64,000 nucleotides of DNA from Myxococcus guangdongensis (GTDB lineage: Bacteria > Myxococcota > Myxococcia > Myxococcales > Myxococcaceae), in contig NZ_JAJVKW010000001.1 of assembly GCF_024198255.1 (NCBI RefSeq), positions 496,001 through 560,000 of the forward strand. The letters are read 5' to 3'. Shown piece after piece: positions 41,565 through 50,955 of the stretch (position 1 is its first letter; every line of letters begins with the position of its first letter). The notes under the pieces were generated by a model. That model searched no databases, had not been told where the DNA came from, and saw nothing but the letters and a program-made list of their open reading frames with translations. Made by a program: the position numbers and the translations under genes.

Positions 41565-41947
41565 TTATCCGCCCCTCTCACTTCGGTCAGGACAGGCATC
41601 CAATCCGAGGGAGGAATACAAACGCCTGTCGCAGCTTGCGGATGGACCGTTCCGCATTTCCATCCCGCCGGACATTCAGCTTCCGCTCGACAGCCCTTAG
41701 AGCAGACGTACCCCGTACTTGGCGCCGCCTTGACATGAAGACACACGCCAGACACACACCCGGCTTCGCCTGAGCTAGAGCAATCCTCCCCCAGACCCGT
41801 GGCGCGCGCGGAGGCCGCCTTCTGGCGATGCTCTCCAAAAACTTCCTCGATAGGAGCCTCTTGCGTCACCATCTCTGGTGATGGCTCCTTACACGCCCCG
41901 GCCAGCACCGCCATGACTCCAATCAACAGAGTAATTCGGTTCGTCAC
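41561..41947 (-). CDS. Small cysteine-containing lipoprotein heading the rhs operon
   Basis: A 128-aa lipoprotein. The GTG at 41947 with GGAG six bases upstream is chosen over an ATG eight codons before it. Signal sequence TLLIGVMAVLAGAC gives a lipobox with lipidated Cys. The mature part has eight further cysteines in CSSSGEAGCVSGVC, CSKGC, C, C and C, the 'EB-module-like' style common in myxobacterial lipoproteins. Its stop overlaps the propeller gene start by ATGA. It may anchor the exported Rhs complex; unproven. Confidence 0.75.
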   Translation of the reverse strand: MTNRITLLIGVMAVLAGACKEPSPEMVTQEAPIEEVFGEHRQKAASARATGLGEDCSSSGEAGCVSGVCLHVKAAPSTGYVCSKGCRAEAECPAGWKCGTVHPQAATGVCIPPSDWMPVLTEVRGADK

Positions 41948-42392
41948 AGCGTCTCCAAGGCAAGACCTCACGAATCTTTGTCCAATAGTTCACATATCGC
42001 TCCCTTCACACGCAAGTCAACTAATCCCTGCATTCCCACGTCGCGCATACTTGCCACCACGATACGCATGCATCAGGTGAACAGAACCCACACCGCGAGA
42101 GGACATCGCCTCCTCTGCGATTCATGAAGTCGTAAGTTTCGACCCTCACGCTCCAAACCTCTGACGCATCCGACGCCCGCGAATGGCCGGCCTGCAGGTT
42201 GCGATTCGCATGGCGCACCTGGATGGGCAGCCCCTCGCGTCTACTACTGAGAAGCAGGGTTCACCGACCCCTCCCTGCAGAAAAGCGCCCGCTCAGCACG
42301 CGAATCGAATGCGAGCACGAGGAGCAGCAAGGGACTTGCCAGCGCGATGCCTCGCTGGGATAACCGAACCATCCGACTTTACAGGGAAACCA
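41948..42392. other. Divergent promoter region, lower GC
   Basis: This 445-bp space separates the rhs operon start from a membrane protein gene. It is lower in GC than the backbone and should hold promoters for both. No clear gene, repeat or operator is visible by eye. An in-frame extension of the 42393 gene reaches back to 42183 but looks non-coding. Confidence 0.4.
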
Positions 42393-44483
42393 ATGGAAGC
42401 TCCTCCCCAGAAATCCTTCGCCCGTACCTACATCGGCACTCTTTTTCACCTCTGGGTATTCCTTGGCTCCTTTCTCCTCTTCCAGGTCGAGCTCATCCTA
42501 GCCAAGCGGCTCCTCCCCTCTTACGGCAGCAGCGCGGCCATCTGGACAACCTGTCTTGTTTTCTATCAAGCCGTTCTGGTGCTCGGGTACTTCTACTCGA
42601 GCAGGGTGACTCTGGCGGTTCAGCAGGGAAGCTATCGTTGGGCGCATCTGATCTTCGTGCTGCTCGCGGTGGTCGTCTTTCCTTTCCGACTGCATCATTT
42701 CGACCTGCCACCTGTCGCAGCCATTCTCCTGACGCTGACGATATCCATGGGATGGCCGTTCCTCGCTTTGTCAACGACAAGCGTCGTCGCACAGGGGTGG
42801 TTTACAAGAACAGAGCACCCGTCAAGAGCTGATCCGTTCTTTCTTTACGGAACATCCAACGCAGGGGCACTTCTGGCCCTTCTATCCTTTCCATTCCTGG
42901 TGGAACCAGCACTCGACCTCGAAGTGCAACTCCTGGTCTGGTATGTCGGGTATGGGTGCTTTGTTCTCCTGGCGTGGCTTTGTATCCTGCAGGTTCGAAC
43001 TGGAGCCCCCACCGACAGAACAGCGGAGACCTCCCTCAACACAGAGCCCCGCCTTCAGGCTCCGCGCTCATCACGAGTCACCTGGATGCTGCTTTCAGCG
43101 AGCGCCAACGCTCTGCTACTTGCAGTCACGAACGTCCTCACCCTGGACGCATCCATCCCGCTGCTGTGGATTCTCCCCCTCTCACTCTACCTGCTCACTC
43201 TCGTCATTTGCTTTTCCAAGCGACCGCCCACCGAAGCGGGGCTGAACCGGCTGGCTGTAGGAAGTCTTGCCATCGCCGTCATCGCAGCCATCTTCGCACT
43301 GGCTCGGGCACAAACATCCATACCGTCGCTGGTCCTCCACAGCACCGTGCTGTGGGTGGGCTGCTTGCTGATGCATGGAAACCTCGTGTGGAGCCGCCCA
43401 AGCGACCCTCGCCTTCTGGGCTCCTTCTACCTCCACGTTTCTCTCGGAGGATTGGCCGGGACTCTATTACTTGCACTGATCGTCCCCCTGACCCTCGGCT
43501 CCCTGGCGCTTCCTTATCTGGATCACGGGCTGGCCGGACTTCTTCTCCTGGCCGGACTGGCGGCTCGCGATGTGATGCGTCAGGCCCAAGGGGTGCCTCG
43601 ACCCAGACTCGCGCCCTACGTTTCGGGCGGAGCAGCTCTTTTCATCATCGCAATCCTCACGCTCTCCGGGTGGATGCTTGCTCGCGGGCGAATCGAGGGG
43701 TCCCGGACCTTCTATGGTCACTACACCGTCAAGGACACGGGGACACTGAGACTGTTTCAGCACGGCAGCACCGTTCATGGAGTCGAGAACCTCCACCCGG
43801 ATGAACGCGGAGAACCGCTCTCGTACTATCACCGCGGTTCGCCAGTGGGTCGCGTGCTCGCCACGGAGCGCATTGGGCGAGGCCAGGTTGCCGTTGTGGG
43901 GCTTGGCATCGGGAGTCTCGCCGCATACGGCCGGCGCGGTGAATCCTGGGACTTTTATGAACTCGACCCAGAAGTCGAACGACTCGCCCGCCAGCACTTC
44001 AGCCTGCTCAATACGAGCCAAGCACAGATCCGCGTGATTACTGGCGATGCGCGTTTGCGCATCGAGGAAGCCGAGGATGCTCGCTACGACATCATCGTCC
44101 TTGATGCGTTCTCCAGCGACTTCGTTCCAACACACCTGCTGACCCGTGAAGCGCTGGACCTCTATCTCCGGAAGTTGAAGCCAGAGGGGATTCTGCTCTT
44201 TCACGTTTCGAGCCGACTGTTCAACCTCATCCCAGTCCTCACCCGCCTGAGCACTGAACTGGGCGTCCAGGGACTCGTCAGTCAGAACGAGACGCTGACC
44301 GCCGACGAACTCGCGACGGGCCGCTCACCGAGTCTCTGGTTCGCAATGAGCCCTGACAGCACGGTCACGAGCATCCTCGAGCAGGAGCTTCCATTCCAGG
44401 CGATGGAGTCGTCTCCTGACCTCCTGGGTCGACGAGCCTGGACAGACAACTACGTCAATCTCCTGCATGCACTCGCCCAATGA
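42393..44483 (+). CDS. Polytopic membrane protein with C-terminal spermidine synthase-like domain
   Basis: A 696-aa protein. Residues 1-430 contain about ten hydrophobic helices, beginning with LFHLWVFLGSFLLFQVELIL. Residues 460-696 form a SpeE-like methyltransferase fold with VAVVGLGIGSLAAYG, FYELDPEVERLA and YDIIVLDAFSSDFVP; DAFSSD is common in this fused group. These fused proteins are widespread and poorly characterised, and polyamine synthesis is not established. The ATG at 42393 places the start just before the first helix. Composition is intermediate between the rhs block and the backbone. Confidence 0.82.
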   Translation: MEAPPQKSFARTYIGTLFHLWVFLGSFLLFQVELILAKRLLPSYGSSAAIWTTCLVFYQAVLVLGYFYSSRVTLAVQQGSYRWAHLIFVLLAVVVFPFRLHHFDLPPVAAILLTLTISMGWPFLALSTTSVVAQGWFTRTEHPSRADPFFLYGTSNAGALLALLSFPFLVEPALDLEVQLLVWYVGYGCFVLLAWLCILQVRTGAPTDRTAETSLNTEPRLQAPRSSRVTWMLLSASANALLLAVTNVLTLDASIPLLWILPLSLYLLTLVICFSKRPPTEAGLNRLAVGSLAIAVIAAIFALARAQTSIPSLVLHSTVLWVGCLLMHGNLVWSRPSDPRLLGSFYLHVSLGGLAGTLLLALIVPLTLGSLALPYLDHGLAGLLLLAGLAARDVMRQAQGVPRPRLAPYVSGGAALFIIAILTLSGWMLARGRIEGSRTFYGHYTVKDTGTLRLFQHGSTVHGVENLHPDERGEPLSYYHRGSPVGRVLATERIGRGQVAVVGLGIGSLAAYGRRGESWDFYELDPEVERLARQHFSLLNTSQAQIRVITGDARLRIEEAEDARYDIIVLDAFSSDFVPTHLLTREALDLYLRKLKPEGILLFHVSSRLFNLIPVLTRLSTELGVQGLVSQNETLTADELATGRSPSLWFAMSPDSTVTSILEQELPFQAMESSPDLLGRRAWTDNYVNLLHALAQ

Positions 44484-44623
44484 AACTGAAGGGCCGCCCG
44501 GCCAACCTGGATAGCCCTGGGGAGGAGCTGCCTGCTGCAACAGGCAGCTATCGAGCTTGCTCGATCTGCTCCATCGAGCGAGCCTTCGCAGGAGGCCTGG
44601 GAGCACTGTAGGCTGCGGCCCAC

Positions 44624-46132
44624 ATGAGAACGCGGTCCCTCCTCCTCCCAGGACCGGCGGCTCTGGCGGCACTGGTGCTTACCGTGCGGCTCGGGATGTC
44701 GCCGCTCAAGAACTTCGACCTCTTCTTTCACCTCGCCGGGGGTCAGTTCGTCCTCAAGAACGGCTTCACCCGCGTGGACCCCTTCAGTGTCACGGGGACC
44801 GCCGGCTGGGTGCCTCACGAGTGGGGCTTCGGCGTGCTCTGCGTCGGCCTCATCCGCCTGCTCGGCGCCGCGGGGCCCGCGCTGCTCGTCGCGGGGCTCG
44901 TCGCGCTCAACCTCATGCTCCTGTGGAAGGTCCTCGAGCGCGCGGCCTCGGGTCGACGTGGCCTGCTGGCCGTGGCCACGCTCGCCGCCCTGCTCGTGGT
45001 CTACGGCCCCACCTGGCCCCAGGAGCGGCCGTACCACCTGGGCCACCTCCTCTTCACCCTCGCCGTGCTCGCCATCCAGTCGTGGCGCGCGGGCAATGAC
45101 CGCATCCTCTGGGTCTTCCCCTTCCTCGGCGCCCTCTGGGCCAACGTCCACGGCAGCTGGTTGCTCGGGCCCGCGCTCCTCGGTTCCACCGCCGTGGGCC
45201 AGTACCTCGACGAGCGCACCCCGGAGTCGCTCCGTCGCTCACTGAAGGCCGTCGGATTCAGCGTGGCCGCGTTCCTCGCCTCGGGACTGGGGCCCGATGG
45301 CATCAACATCTACCTGTACCCCATCCACCACTCGCTCCTGGCCTCCACGCAGACCATCGTCGAGTGGCGCCCCCTCAACCTCGACCTCGCGTCGAGCTGG
45401 GCCTATCTCGCCCTCGGCGGTGCGGCCTGCTTCGCCGTGGGCCAGTCCCGCGTCCGCAAGGTGGCCATCCTGCTGCCGGCCTTCGTGCTCGGGCTCGCCG
45501 CCATCAAGGTCCAGCGACATGCCCCCTTCGCGGCCGTGCTGCTCGCGCTCGCCCTGCTGGAGCATTCGGCGCTGACCCGCGTCGCGGGCGAGACCCCAGA
45601 GACGGTGGTCGGTGCCTGGAAGCGTTTCTGGAGTCGGGTCGATGCGTGGACAGCCGGGTGGAGCGCCAAAGCAGGTGGCGGACTCTGGCCCACGCTGGCA
45701 CTGCTCGGGCTCGTCATGATTCACGCCCAGAACCCGCTTCCCTTCAATCAAGGCGTGAAGCGCTCCGTCATCCCGATTCCCGTGTTCGAGGCGCTGCGCA
45801 AGCACCCTCCGGGCAAGGTGCTCAACCCCTTCGTCATCGGCGGGCCCATCTCGTTCTTCGCGGGCGCCGACTACAAGGTGTTCATCGACAGCCGGAACGA
45901 CCCGTTCCCCATGTCCATCCACGAGGACTACGACAAGCTCGTCTGGGGCGAGCCTGGCTGGGAGGACGCCCTGGCGCGCTATGACCCGGACTACCTCCTC
46001 TGGGACATCGAGAACCCGGGGAACATCTTGCTCGACAACCTCCGCGTGCTCGGGGGTTGGCGAGAGGAGGCGCGGGACGGCAACTACGTCCTGTGGATTC
46101 GTGAGCGTCCCACCGCGACGGGCCACCCATGA
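44624..46132 (+). CDS. Polytopic membrane protein, GT-C glycosyltransferase-like
   Basis: A 502-aa membrane protein with about ten hydrophobic segments. The first extracytoplasmic loop has NFDLFFHLAGGQFVLKNG and VDPFSVTG..WVPHEWG, a pattern with Asp and charged residues typical of GT-C-type or dolichol-mannosyltransferase-like proteins, where such a loop holds the catalytic Asp. The C-terminal 120 residues are soluble and read like an extracytoplasmic domain (KVFIDSRNDPFPMSIHEDY). Its stop overlaps the YfhO-like gene by ATGA, so the pair is probably a functional unit in cell-surface polysaccharide or lipid-linked sugar handling. Substrate unknown. Confidence 0.72.
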   Translation: MRTRSLLLPGPAALAALVLTVRLGMSPLKNFDLFFHLAGGQFVLKNGFTRVDPFSVTGTAGWVPHEWGFGVLCVGLIRLLGAAGPALLVAGLVALNLMLLWKVLERAASGRRGLLAVATLAALLVVYGPTWPQERPYHLGHLLFTLAVLAIQSWRAGNDRILWVFPFLGALWANVHGSWLLGPALLGSTAVGQYLDERTPESLRRSLKAVGFSVAAFLASGLGPDGINIYLYPIHHSLLASTQTIVEWRPLNLDLASSWAYLALGGAACFAVGQSRVRKVAILLPAFVLGLAAIKVQRHAPFAAVLLALALLEHSALTRVAGETPETVVGAWKRFWSRVDAWTAGWSAKAGGGLWPTLALLGLVMIHAQNPLPFNQGVKRSVIPIPVFEALRKHPPGKVLNPFVIGGPISFFAGADYKVFIDSRNDPFPMSIHEDYDKLVWGEPGWEDALARYDPDYLLWDIENPGNILLDNLRVLGGWREEARDGNYVLWIRERPTATGHP

Positions 46133-48930
46133 CGACGCGGAGAATCGGGGGGCGCAAGGCGGTGCTCGCCCTCGTCGGGCTCGTGGCAATGCTCGCGTTC
46201 GACTACAGTCCCGTGCTGCGCGGCGAGCTGCTCGCGGGCCGCGACGTGTTCCGCATCTTCTTCCCCGACTCCGCGTTCCTGCTCGAGTCCCTGCGCACAG
46301 GGGAGCTACCCCTGTGGACGCCGTACATGCGGCTGGGGCAGCCGTTCGCCGCGACGCTCTACTCGCAGGTGTTCTATCCGCCGCGATGGGTGGCCGTGCT
46401 CGTCTCCGGGCACATCGTCTCCATGACGGTGATGCACATCGCGCACGCGGCGCTCGCGGCGGTAGGCGTGTTCCTGCTCGCGAGGAGACTGCGCGCCTCG
46501 TGGCCCGCGTCGCTCGTCGCGGGGGCGATGTTCGGTCTGTCGCCGATGATGACGGACCTGGGCATCCAGCAGAACGTCGTGGATGCCGCGGCCTGGAGTG
46601 GGTTCATCCTCCTGGCGGCGTATGACCTCGCGCTCCAGCCCGGACGAGGGCCGCTGACCCGCCTCGCCATCTTCTCCACCCTGTCCCTGTTCGCCGGCTC
46701 GCCCGAGACGACGCTGTGGCAGGGAATCATCGCGGTGCTCGTGGCTGGTTTCGTCGGCGCGACGAGGACACCTGGAGCGGTTGGCACAGGCACAGCAGAT
46801 TCGGCGGATCACGCAGCGAGCCTCGGCTCGTCGCGATACGCAGGCAGCGTGGCACCTCGCACAACCGCGGGACATATCGCGCCCCCCGCAGCCTCAGTGC
46901 CAGCGCCTCATGGCGTGGTGCCCCGCGAAGCCTCGGCCCAGGCCGAGGAAGAATCCGCCGCCAGACCCACTCTCACGGGGCATCGCCCCACAGACGCATC
47001 CGCGACCGAGGGTGCGGCTCACGTCACCGAGCACCCCGCCGCACAGCGCACGCTCGCGAGCCCCTCATCGCAGATCGCATCCGAAGGTGATGTCTCGGTC
47101 GGACATCCCGACGCGCAGCGTTCCCTCGCGAGCCACTCATCACAGGTCGCGTCAGCATCCGAAGAGGATGTCTCTGTCGGACGCCCCGCCGCGCTGGGCC
47201 CGCTCGCGGGCTCCGCCTCTCAGGTTGAATCCGCGCTCAAGAGTGCACCCCACGTCGAATCCAGTCCCACCTCCGAGCCGGAGCAGGCCCTCCACGTCAC
47301 CACCGCCTCGCCGCGCTCATCACGGACCTCGCGGAGTGGACTCCGCTCCCGAGTCCTCGCCGTGGCGGCCATCGCGGGTGGCTTCATCCTGTCCGCCGTG
47401 CTCGCGTCCGTCGTCCTGCTGCCCACGGCCGAGTTCGCGCTCAACTCGCTGCGTGCGCAGGGGGGCTGGTCGGAGCAGCTCGCGTGGTCCGTGTCGTGGC
47501 CGCAGGTCCTCTCGTCGGTGTGGCCGCTCGCGGACTGGCCTCGCGACAGGTACTGGGGCAAGGACCAGTGGTTCATCCTCAACCTGTTCCTGGGTACCCT
47601 TCCCTGCACGCTCGCCATCGTCGGTGGGCTCCACGGCCCGCGGCGCGCTCGGCCCTTCGTCATCGGCGCTCTTGCATTGGTGCTGCTGAGCCTGGGTCGG
47701 CACTTCCCTCCCGCGGCCTGGGTCCTCCAGTCCGTGCCGCCGTTCTCCCTGTTCCGCTATCCCGCGAAGTACTTCGTCGGCACCGCCTTCTGTCTCTCCG
47801 TGCTCGCGGCCTTCGGACTGGATGCCCTGGGCCGGCTCGCCCGGAAGCTTCCTCCCTCGCGAGTGAAGGCCGCCGTCGCTTTCGTCCTCATGGGCGCCGC
47901 CATCGCCGCGAGCGGCCCCGGGGTCCGCATGCTCCCCATGCGAGCCTCCGCTGAGGCAGGCGCCCCCTGGGTGCCCTTCGCGCTCGGGCTCGCGGTGGTC
48001 ACCGTGCTCCTGCTGCCGTGGTCCTTCGCCCGCCCGCGCCGCGTGCGACACGGACTCGCGGCGCTCGCCGTGCTGGAGCTCGCGGCCGCGCACTCGTTGC
48101 TCGGGGTCCCCCGGTACACGCCCTGGGAGGCCTTGAAGCAACCCTTCTCCCTCCGCGCCTTCCTGCCCGAACCCTTCCAGGGCCGCATCAGCGCGGACAT
48201 CGAAGGGCCCGAGGACCCGACTCGCGTCGGCATCACCAACACCATCGAGCGCAGCCTCGACCGCCTCATCCCCAACCGATTCGTCGAGGAACGCCTCCCC
48301 GCCCTCGAAGGCTACGGCGCCCCCGAGCCGCTGCGCTCGGACATCTTCCACCTCGCCGGAGAGCGCGGCGTCTACGACCTCGCGGGCGTCACGCACTACA
48401 TCCGCAAGGGGCCTCCCCCGTTCGAAGACCTCGAACTGCTCCACCAGGCCGAGGACGGCACCACGCTGTCCCGCTCACGCACCGCGCTGCCTCGCGCGTT
48501 CCTGGTCCAGCGCGCCCGCGTCGTCTCCGACGAAGAAGCCCTGGAGGCCGTCCTCGACGAGGACCACCCCTTCCGTGAGATTGCGTTCCTCGCCACCGGC
48601 GAGCCCCTGGACCAGCCCGAGTGCGCGGGAGGCTCCGTGCGAATCGAGAAGAGCACCGCCCAGCATCTGGAGCTCGACGTCAGCGCGTGTGACGACAGCT
48701 ACCTCGTCGTCTCGGACAGCTACTACCCCGGGTGGCGCGCGACGGTGGACGGGAAGGACACCCCCATCCACCGCGCCAACCACGCCCTGCGCGCCGTGCG
48801 CCTGACTCCCGGAGCCCACCGCGTCCACTTCGACTACGTGCCCACGAGCTTCCGGCTGGGGCTCGCCCTGTCACTGCTCGGCTGGGTGGGGCTCGGCTTC
48901 GTGTGGCTCAGGGGCAGACGCCGCGCGTGA
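46129..48930 (+). CDS. YfhO-family membrane protein with inserted low-complexity repeats
   Basis: A 933-aa protein of the YfhO kind, large GT-C-like membrane proteins linked to glycosylation of lipid-linked or cell-wall polymers. About 12 hydrophobic segments are seen, with LLAGRDVFRIFFPDS and GELPLWTPYMRLGQPF near the start. The C-terminal 250 residues form a soluble beta-rich domain (SDSYYPGWRATVDGKDTPIH), typical of YfhO. Unusually, residues of about 211-406 are a Ser/Ala/Pro-rich insertion between two membrane helices, containing imperfect repeats (302-369). The start overlaps the preceding gene. Confidence 0.82.
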   Translation: MTTRRIGGRKAVLALVGLVAMLAFDYSPVLRGELLAGRDVFRIFFPDSAFLLESLRTGELPLWTPYMRLGQPFAATLYSQVFYPPRWVAVLVSGHIVSMTVMHIAHAALAAVGVFLLARRLRASWPASLVAGAMFGLSPMMTDLGIQQNVVDAAAWSGFILLAAYDLALQPGRGPLTRLAIFSTLSLFAGSPETTLWQGIIAVLVAGFVGATRTPGAVGTGTADSADHAASLGSSRYAGSVAPRTTAGHIAPPAASVPAPHGVVPREASAQAEEESAARPTLTGHRPTDASATEGAAHVTEHPAAQRTLASPSSQIASEGDVSVGHPDAQRSLASHSSQVASASEEDVSVGRPAALGPLAGSASQVESALKSAPHVESSPTSEPEQALHVTTASPRSSRTSRSGLRSRVLAVAAIAGGFILSAVLASVVLLPTAEFALNSLRAQGGWSEQLAWSVSWPQVLSSVWPLADWPRDRYWGKDQWFILNLFLGTLPCTLAIVGGLHGPRRARPFVIGALALVLLSLGRHFPPAAWVLQSVPPFSLFRYPAKYFVGTAFCLSVLAAFGLDALGRLARKLPPSRVKAAVAFVLMGAAIAASGPGVRMLPMRASAEAGAPWVPFALGLAVVTVLLLPWSFARPRRVRHGLAALAVLELAAAHSLLGVPRYTPWEALKQPFSLRAFLPEPFQGRISADIEGPEDPTRVGITNTIERSLDRLIPNRFVEERLPALEGYGAPEPLRSDIFHLAGERGVYDLAGVTHYIRKGPPPFEDLELLHQAEDGTTLSRSRTALPRAFLVQRARVVSDEEALEAVLDEDHPFREIAFLATGEPLDQPECAGGSVRIEKSTAQHLELDVSACDDSYLVVSDSYYPGWRATVDGKDTPIHRANHALRAVRLTPGAHRVHFDYVPTSFRLGLALSLLGWVGLGFVWLRGRRRA
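47032..47235 (+). repeat. Imperfect 24-26-codon repeats within the YfhO-like gene
   Basis: Residues 302-325, 326-351 and 352-369 repeat the pattern HP.AQR.LAS.SSQ.AS..DVSVG, with the third copy degenerate (RPAALGPLAGSASQVES). The nucleotide sequence is also similar between copies, so they arose by tandem duplication. They lie in the inserted hydrophilic loop. Confidence 0.78.
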
Positions 48931-48936
48931 CGCGCC

Positions 48937-49704
48937 TCACGACGTCACGCCGTGCCGCTCCGCGTTCGCCACGAAAGCATCCCGCAGGTACCGCGCGAGC
49001 CCCGGCTTCACGCGGTCCAGGTTCTCCGTGAAGCGCGAGTCCCCCACGTACATCTCCCCGAGCCCACGCTGCATCACAGGTGAGCACGGATAGAACCACT
49101 TCGAGATGAACTGGCGATACGCCTCCGCGAGCGCCAGCACCTCGGGGTCCGTCGCCAGTCGCCCCGCTTCGAGCTGCGCCGCGAACGTCCCGAGCAGGCC
49201 GTCCTGCTCCGCCTTGATGGCGCTCCAGTCCTCCTTCTTGTAGCGCGAGGTCCGTCGAGACGATTCCCGGTAGGCCTCGGTGTCGCCCCAGCGCTCCTTC
49301 ACCTCCGCCTCGTACTTCGACGGATCGAAGTCCCCAAACGCCTCGAACATCTTCTCGTTGTCCATGTGCTTCCCCTGCTCGAGTGCCTCCAGCGCCTGGT
49401 CCACCGTGCGCCGGAGGGCGTCCAGTCGCGAGGCTCGCTCGGACAGCAACTGCCGCTGCATGAGCAAGGCCGCGCGGAGGTCGAAGTGAGGGTCGCCCAG
49501 GATGCGGCGGATCTCCTCCAGCGGGAATCCGAGCTCCCGGAAGAAGAGCACCTGCTGCAACCGCTGCAGGTCCGCCTGCGTGTACAGCCGGTAACCCGCC
49601 TCGCTGCGTCCCGAGGGACTCAACAGGCCCAGGTCGTCATAGTGATGCAACGCCCGGACGCTGACCTTCGCCAGACGGGCTACCTGGCTGACTGTAAGGG
49701 CCAT
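48937..49704 (-). CDS. MerR-family regulator with TipAS drug-sensing domain
   Basis: A 255-aa transcription factor. The N-terminal MerR winged helix (TVSQVARLAKVSVRALHHYD) is followed by the GYRLYTQADL wing and a dimerisation coil to about residue 110. The C-terminal TipAS domain has FGDFDPSKYEAEVKERWGDT and WSAIKAEQDGLLG, as in TipA-like multidrug sensors that bind thiopeptides or other compounds. It probably activates a resistance or efflux gene elsewhere; its own promoter is the usual first target. Start ATG 49704. It converges with the YfhO-like gene. Confidence 0.92.
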   Translation of the reverse strand: MALTVSQVARLAKVSVRALHHYDDLGLLSPSGRSEAGYRLYTQADLQRLQQVLFFRELGFPLEEIRRILGDPHFDLRAALLMQRQLLSERASRLDALRRTVDQALEALEQGKHMDNEKMFEAFGDFDPSKYEAEVKERWGDTEAYRESSRRTSRYKKEDWSAIKAEQDGLLGTFAAQLEAGRLATDPEVLALAEAYRQFISKWFYPCSPVMQRGLGEMYVGDSRFTENLDRVKPGLARYLRDAFVANAERHGVTS

Positions 49705-49910
49705 CTCTCTCCACCTCGGATGAGATGACTAAGGCCTCACGTCGCGTGAGGGTCAACCCCGGGCGTGCATGAAGCACACGGCTGCTTCCCCGCAAGCCCT
49801 TGAGCCCGCTCGCAGGGCCTCGCGCTATTCGCGGAAGAGGCCATGTGCAGGAGGAAGAGGTCAGTCTCCAGCGGTGAGCCCTCTGCCGCGAGGACTCGCA
49901 GCCCTCTGCT

Positions 49911-50825
49911 TCAGTCGCCGCGCGCCACGCTCGCGGGAGCGTCCATGGGCGGACGGAAGACGTAGAACATCAACGGCGAGCCCTCCGTCGCGCGCACCGT
50001 CGCGCCCCGACGCAGCACCCACAACTGGCCCACCTTCACGGGCTTCTCCTCGTCCGCGGCGAGGACACCCGAGCCCTCCGCCACGTAGACGATGACCGGC
50101 TCGGCGCGCGTCGCCTCCAGCGAATGCGCCCCTCGCGCGAGCACCACGCTGGACATCCTCCCCTCCAACGCGGGCAGCTTCACGACCACCGCCTCCCCAC
50201 CCGCCTCGGCCAGCTTCGCAAGCGCCTGCAACGGCGTGAACGTGAAGGGCTCCGGCCCCCGCTGCATCCGCGCGTCGTCCGCGTCGATGTAGAGGTTCCC
50301 ATCGAAGCGCGGCGCGGCGAACACCAGGTTGCCCAGCATCTGGTCCTCCGCGCGGTTGAACCACGCGTGCCCGGTGAACGGCTTGGAGGCAATCAGGTCC
50401 CCCGGAGGATGCGTCCCACGTCGCCCCGTCAGCGCCCCGTCCTGCCCCCAGATCTGCTGCACCTCCGCCGCACCCGCGACAATGACCGTGGCCTCGTGCG
50501 TCCGACGGTGGATGTGCAGCGGGCACGCCTGTCCCCGCCCCATGACGTGCAGGTGCACCGTCGCGCCGTCGGCGAAGAAGAACGTGTCCGAGATGTCCGC
50601 CGCGTCGGGGTTCTTTTTGGCCAGCGACTCGAAGACGGCGGGCACGTCGAAGACCTCGACCTCCGGGTCCTCGGGCACCGTCATCGCGCGCTTCACCGCG
50701 AACAGCACCGCCACCAGGAACACCGTCAGCACCAACGACAGCGTCCGGTACAACACCACCCGACGTCGCAGCGTGGCGGACTCAACCGAGATGGGCTCGC
50801 TCAAGGAGGACATCCTGGACGTCAC
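49911..50825 (-). CDS. Membrane-anchored cupin-domain protein
   Basis: A 304-aa protein with one transmembrane helix (VLYRTLSLVLTVFLVAVLFAV, about 24-44), so most of it lies outside the cytoplasm. Two cupin-like halves follow. The first has PLHIHRRTHEATVIVAGAAEV, with the His-x-His metal pair and the Glu of a cupin; the second is less conserved (VIVYVAEGSGVLAADEE). The GTG at 50825 has GAGGGG at good spacing; an ATG four codons later is possible. It may sense or bind a small ligand. Function unknown. Confidence 0.72.
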   Translation of the reverse strand: MTSRMSSLSEPISVESATLRRRVVLYRTLSLVLTVFLVAVLFAVKRAMTVPEDPEVEVFDVPAVFESLAKKNPDAADISDTFFFADGATVHLHVMGRGQACPLHIHRRTHEATVIVAGAAEVQQIWGQDGALTGRRGTHPPGDLIASKPFTGHAWFNRAEDQMLGNLVFAAPRFDGNLYIDADDARMQRGPEPFTFTPLQALAKLAEAGGEAVVVKLPALEGRMSSVVLARGAHSLEATRAEPVIVYVAEGSGVLAADEEKPVKVGQLWVLRRGATVRATEGSPLMFYVFRPPMDAPASVARGD

Positions 50826-50913
50826 GCCGGGCCCCTCGCACTGCCGCCGAGCCCGAGCGCACAAAGAAACATGGCGGGGCCCTCCGTGAGGAGGACACCC
50901 GCCACATGATTCG

Positions 50914-50939
50914 GAGGAAGCGCCGCGAGGCGACTCCTC
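50914..50939 (-). terminator. Hairpin after the pilin gene
   Basis: GAGGAAGCGCC and GGCGACTCCTC form an imperfect 11-bp stem with a four-base loop. It starts about 17 bp after the pilin stop on the minus strand. No T-run is present, so the assignment is weak. Confidence 0.35.
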
Positions 50940-50955
50940 ACGAGACCCGAGGGAC

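Noticed and set aside
47032-47235. CRISPR array
   Set aside because: The repeats are adjacent, diverged and within an intact reading frame, with no spacers.
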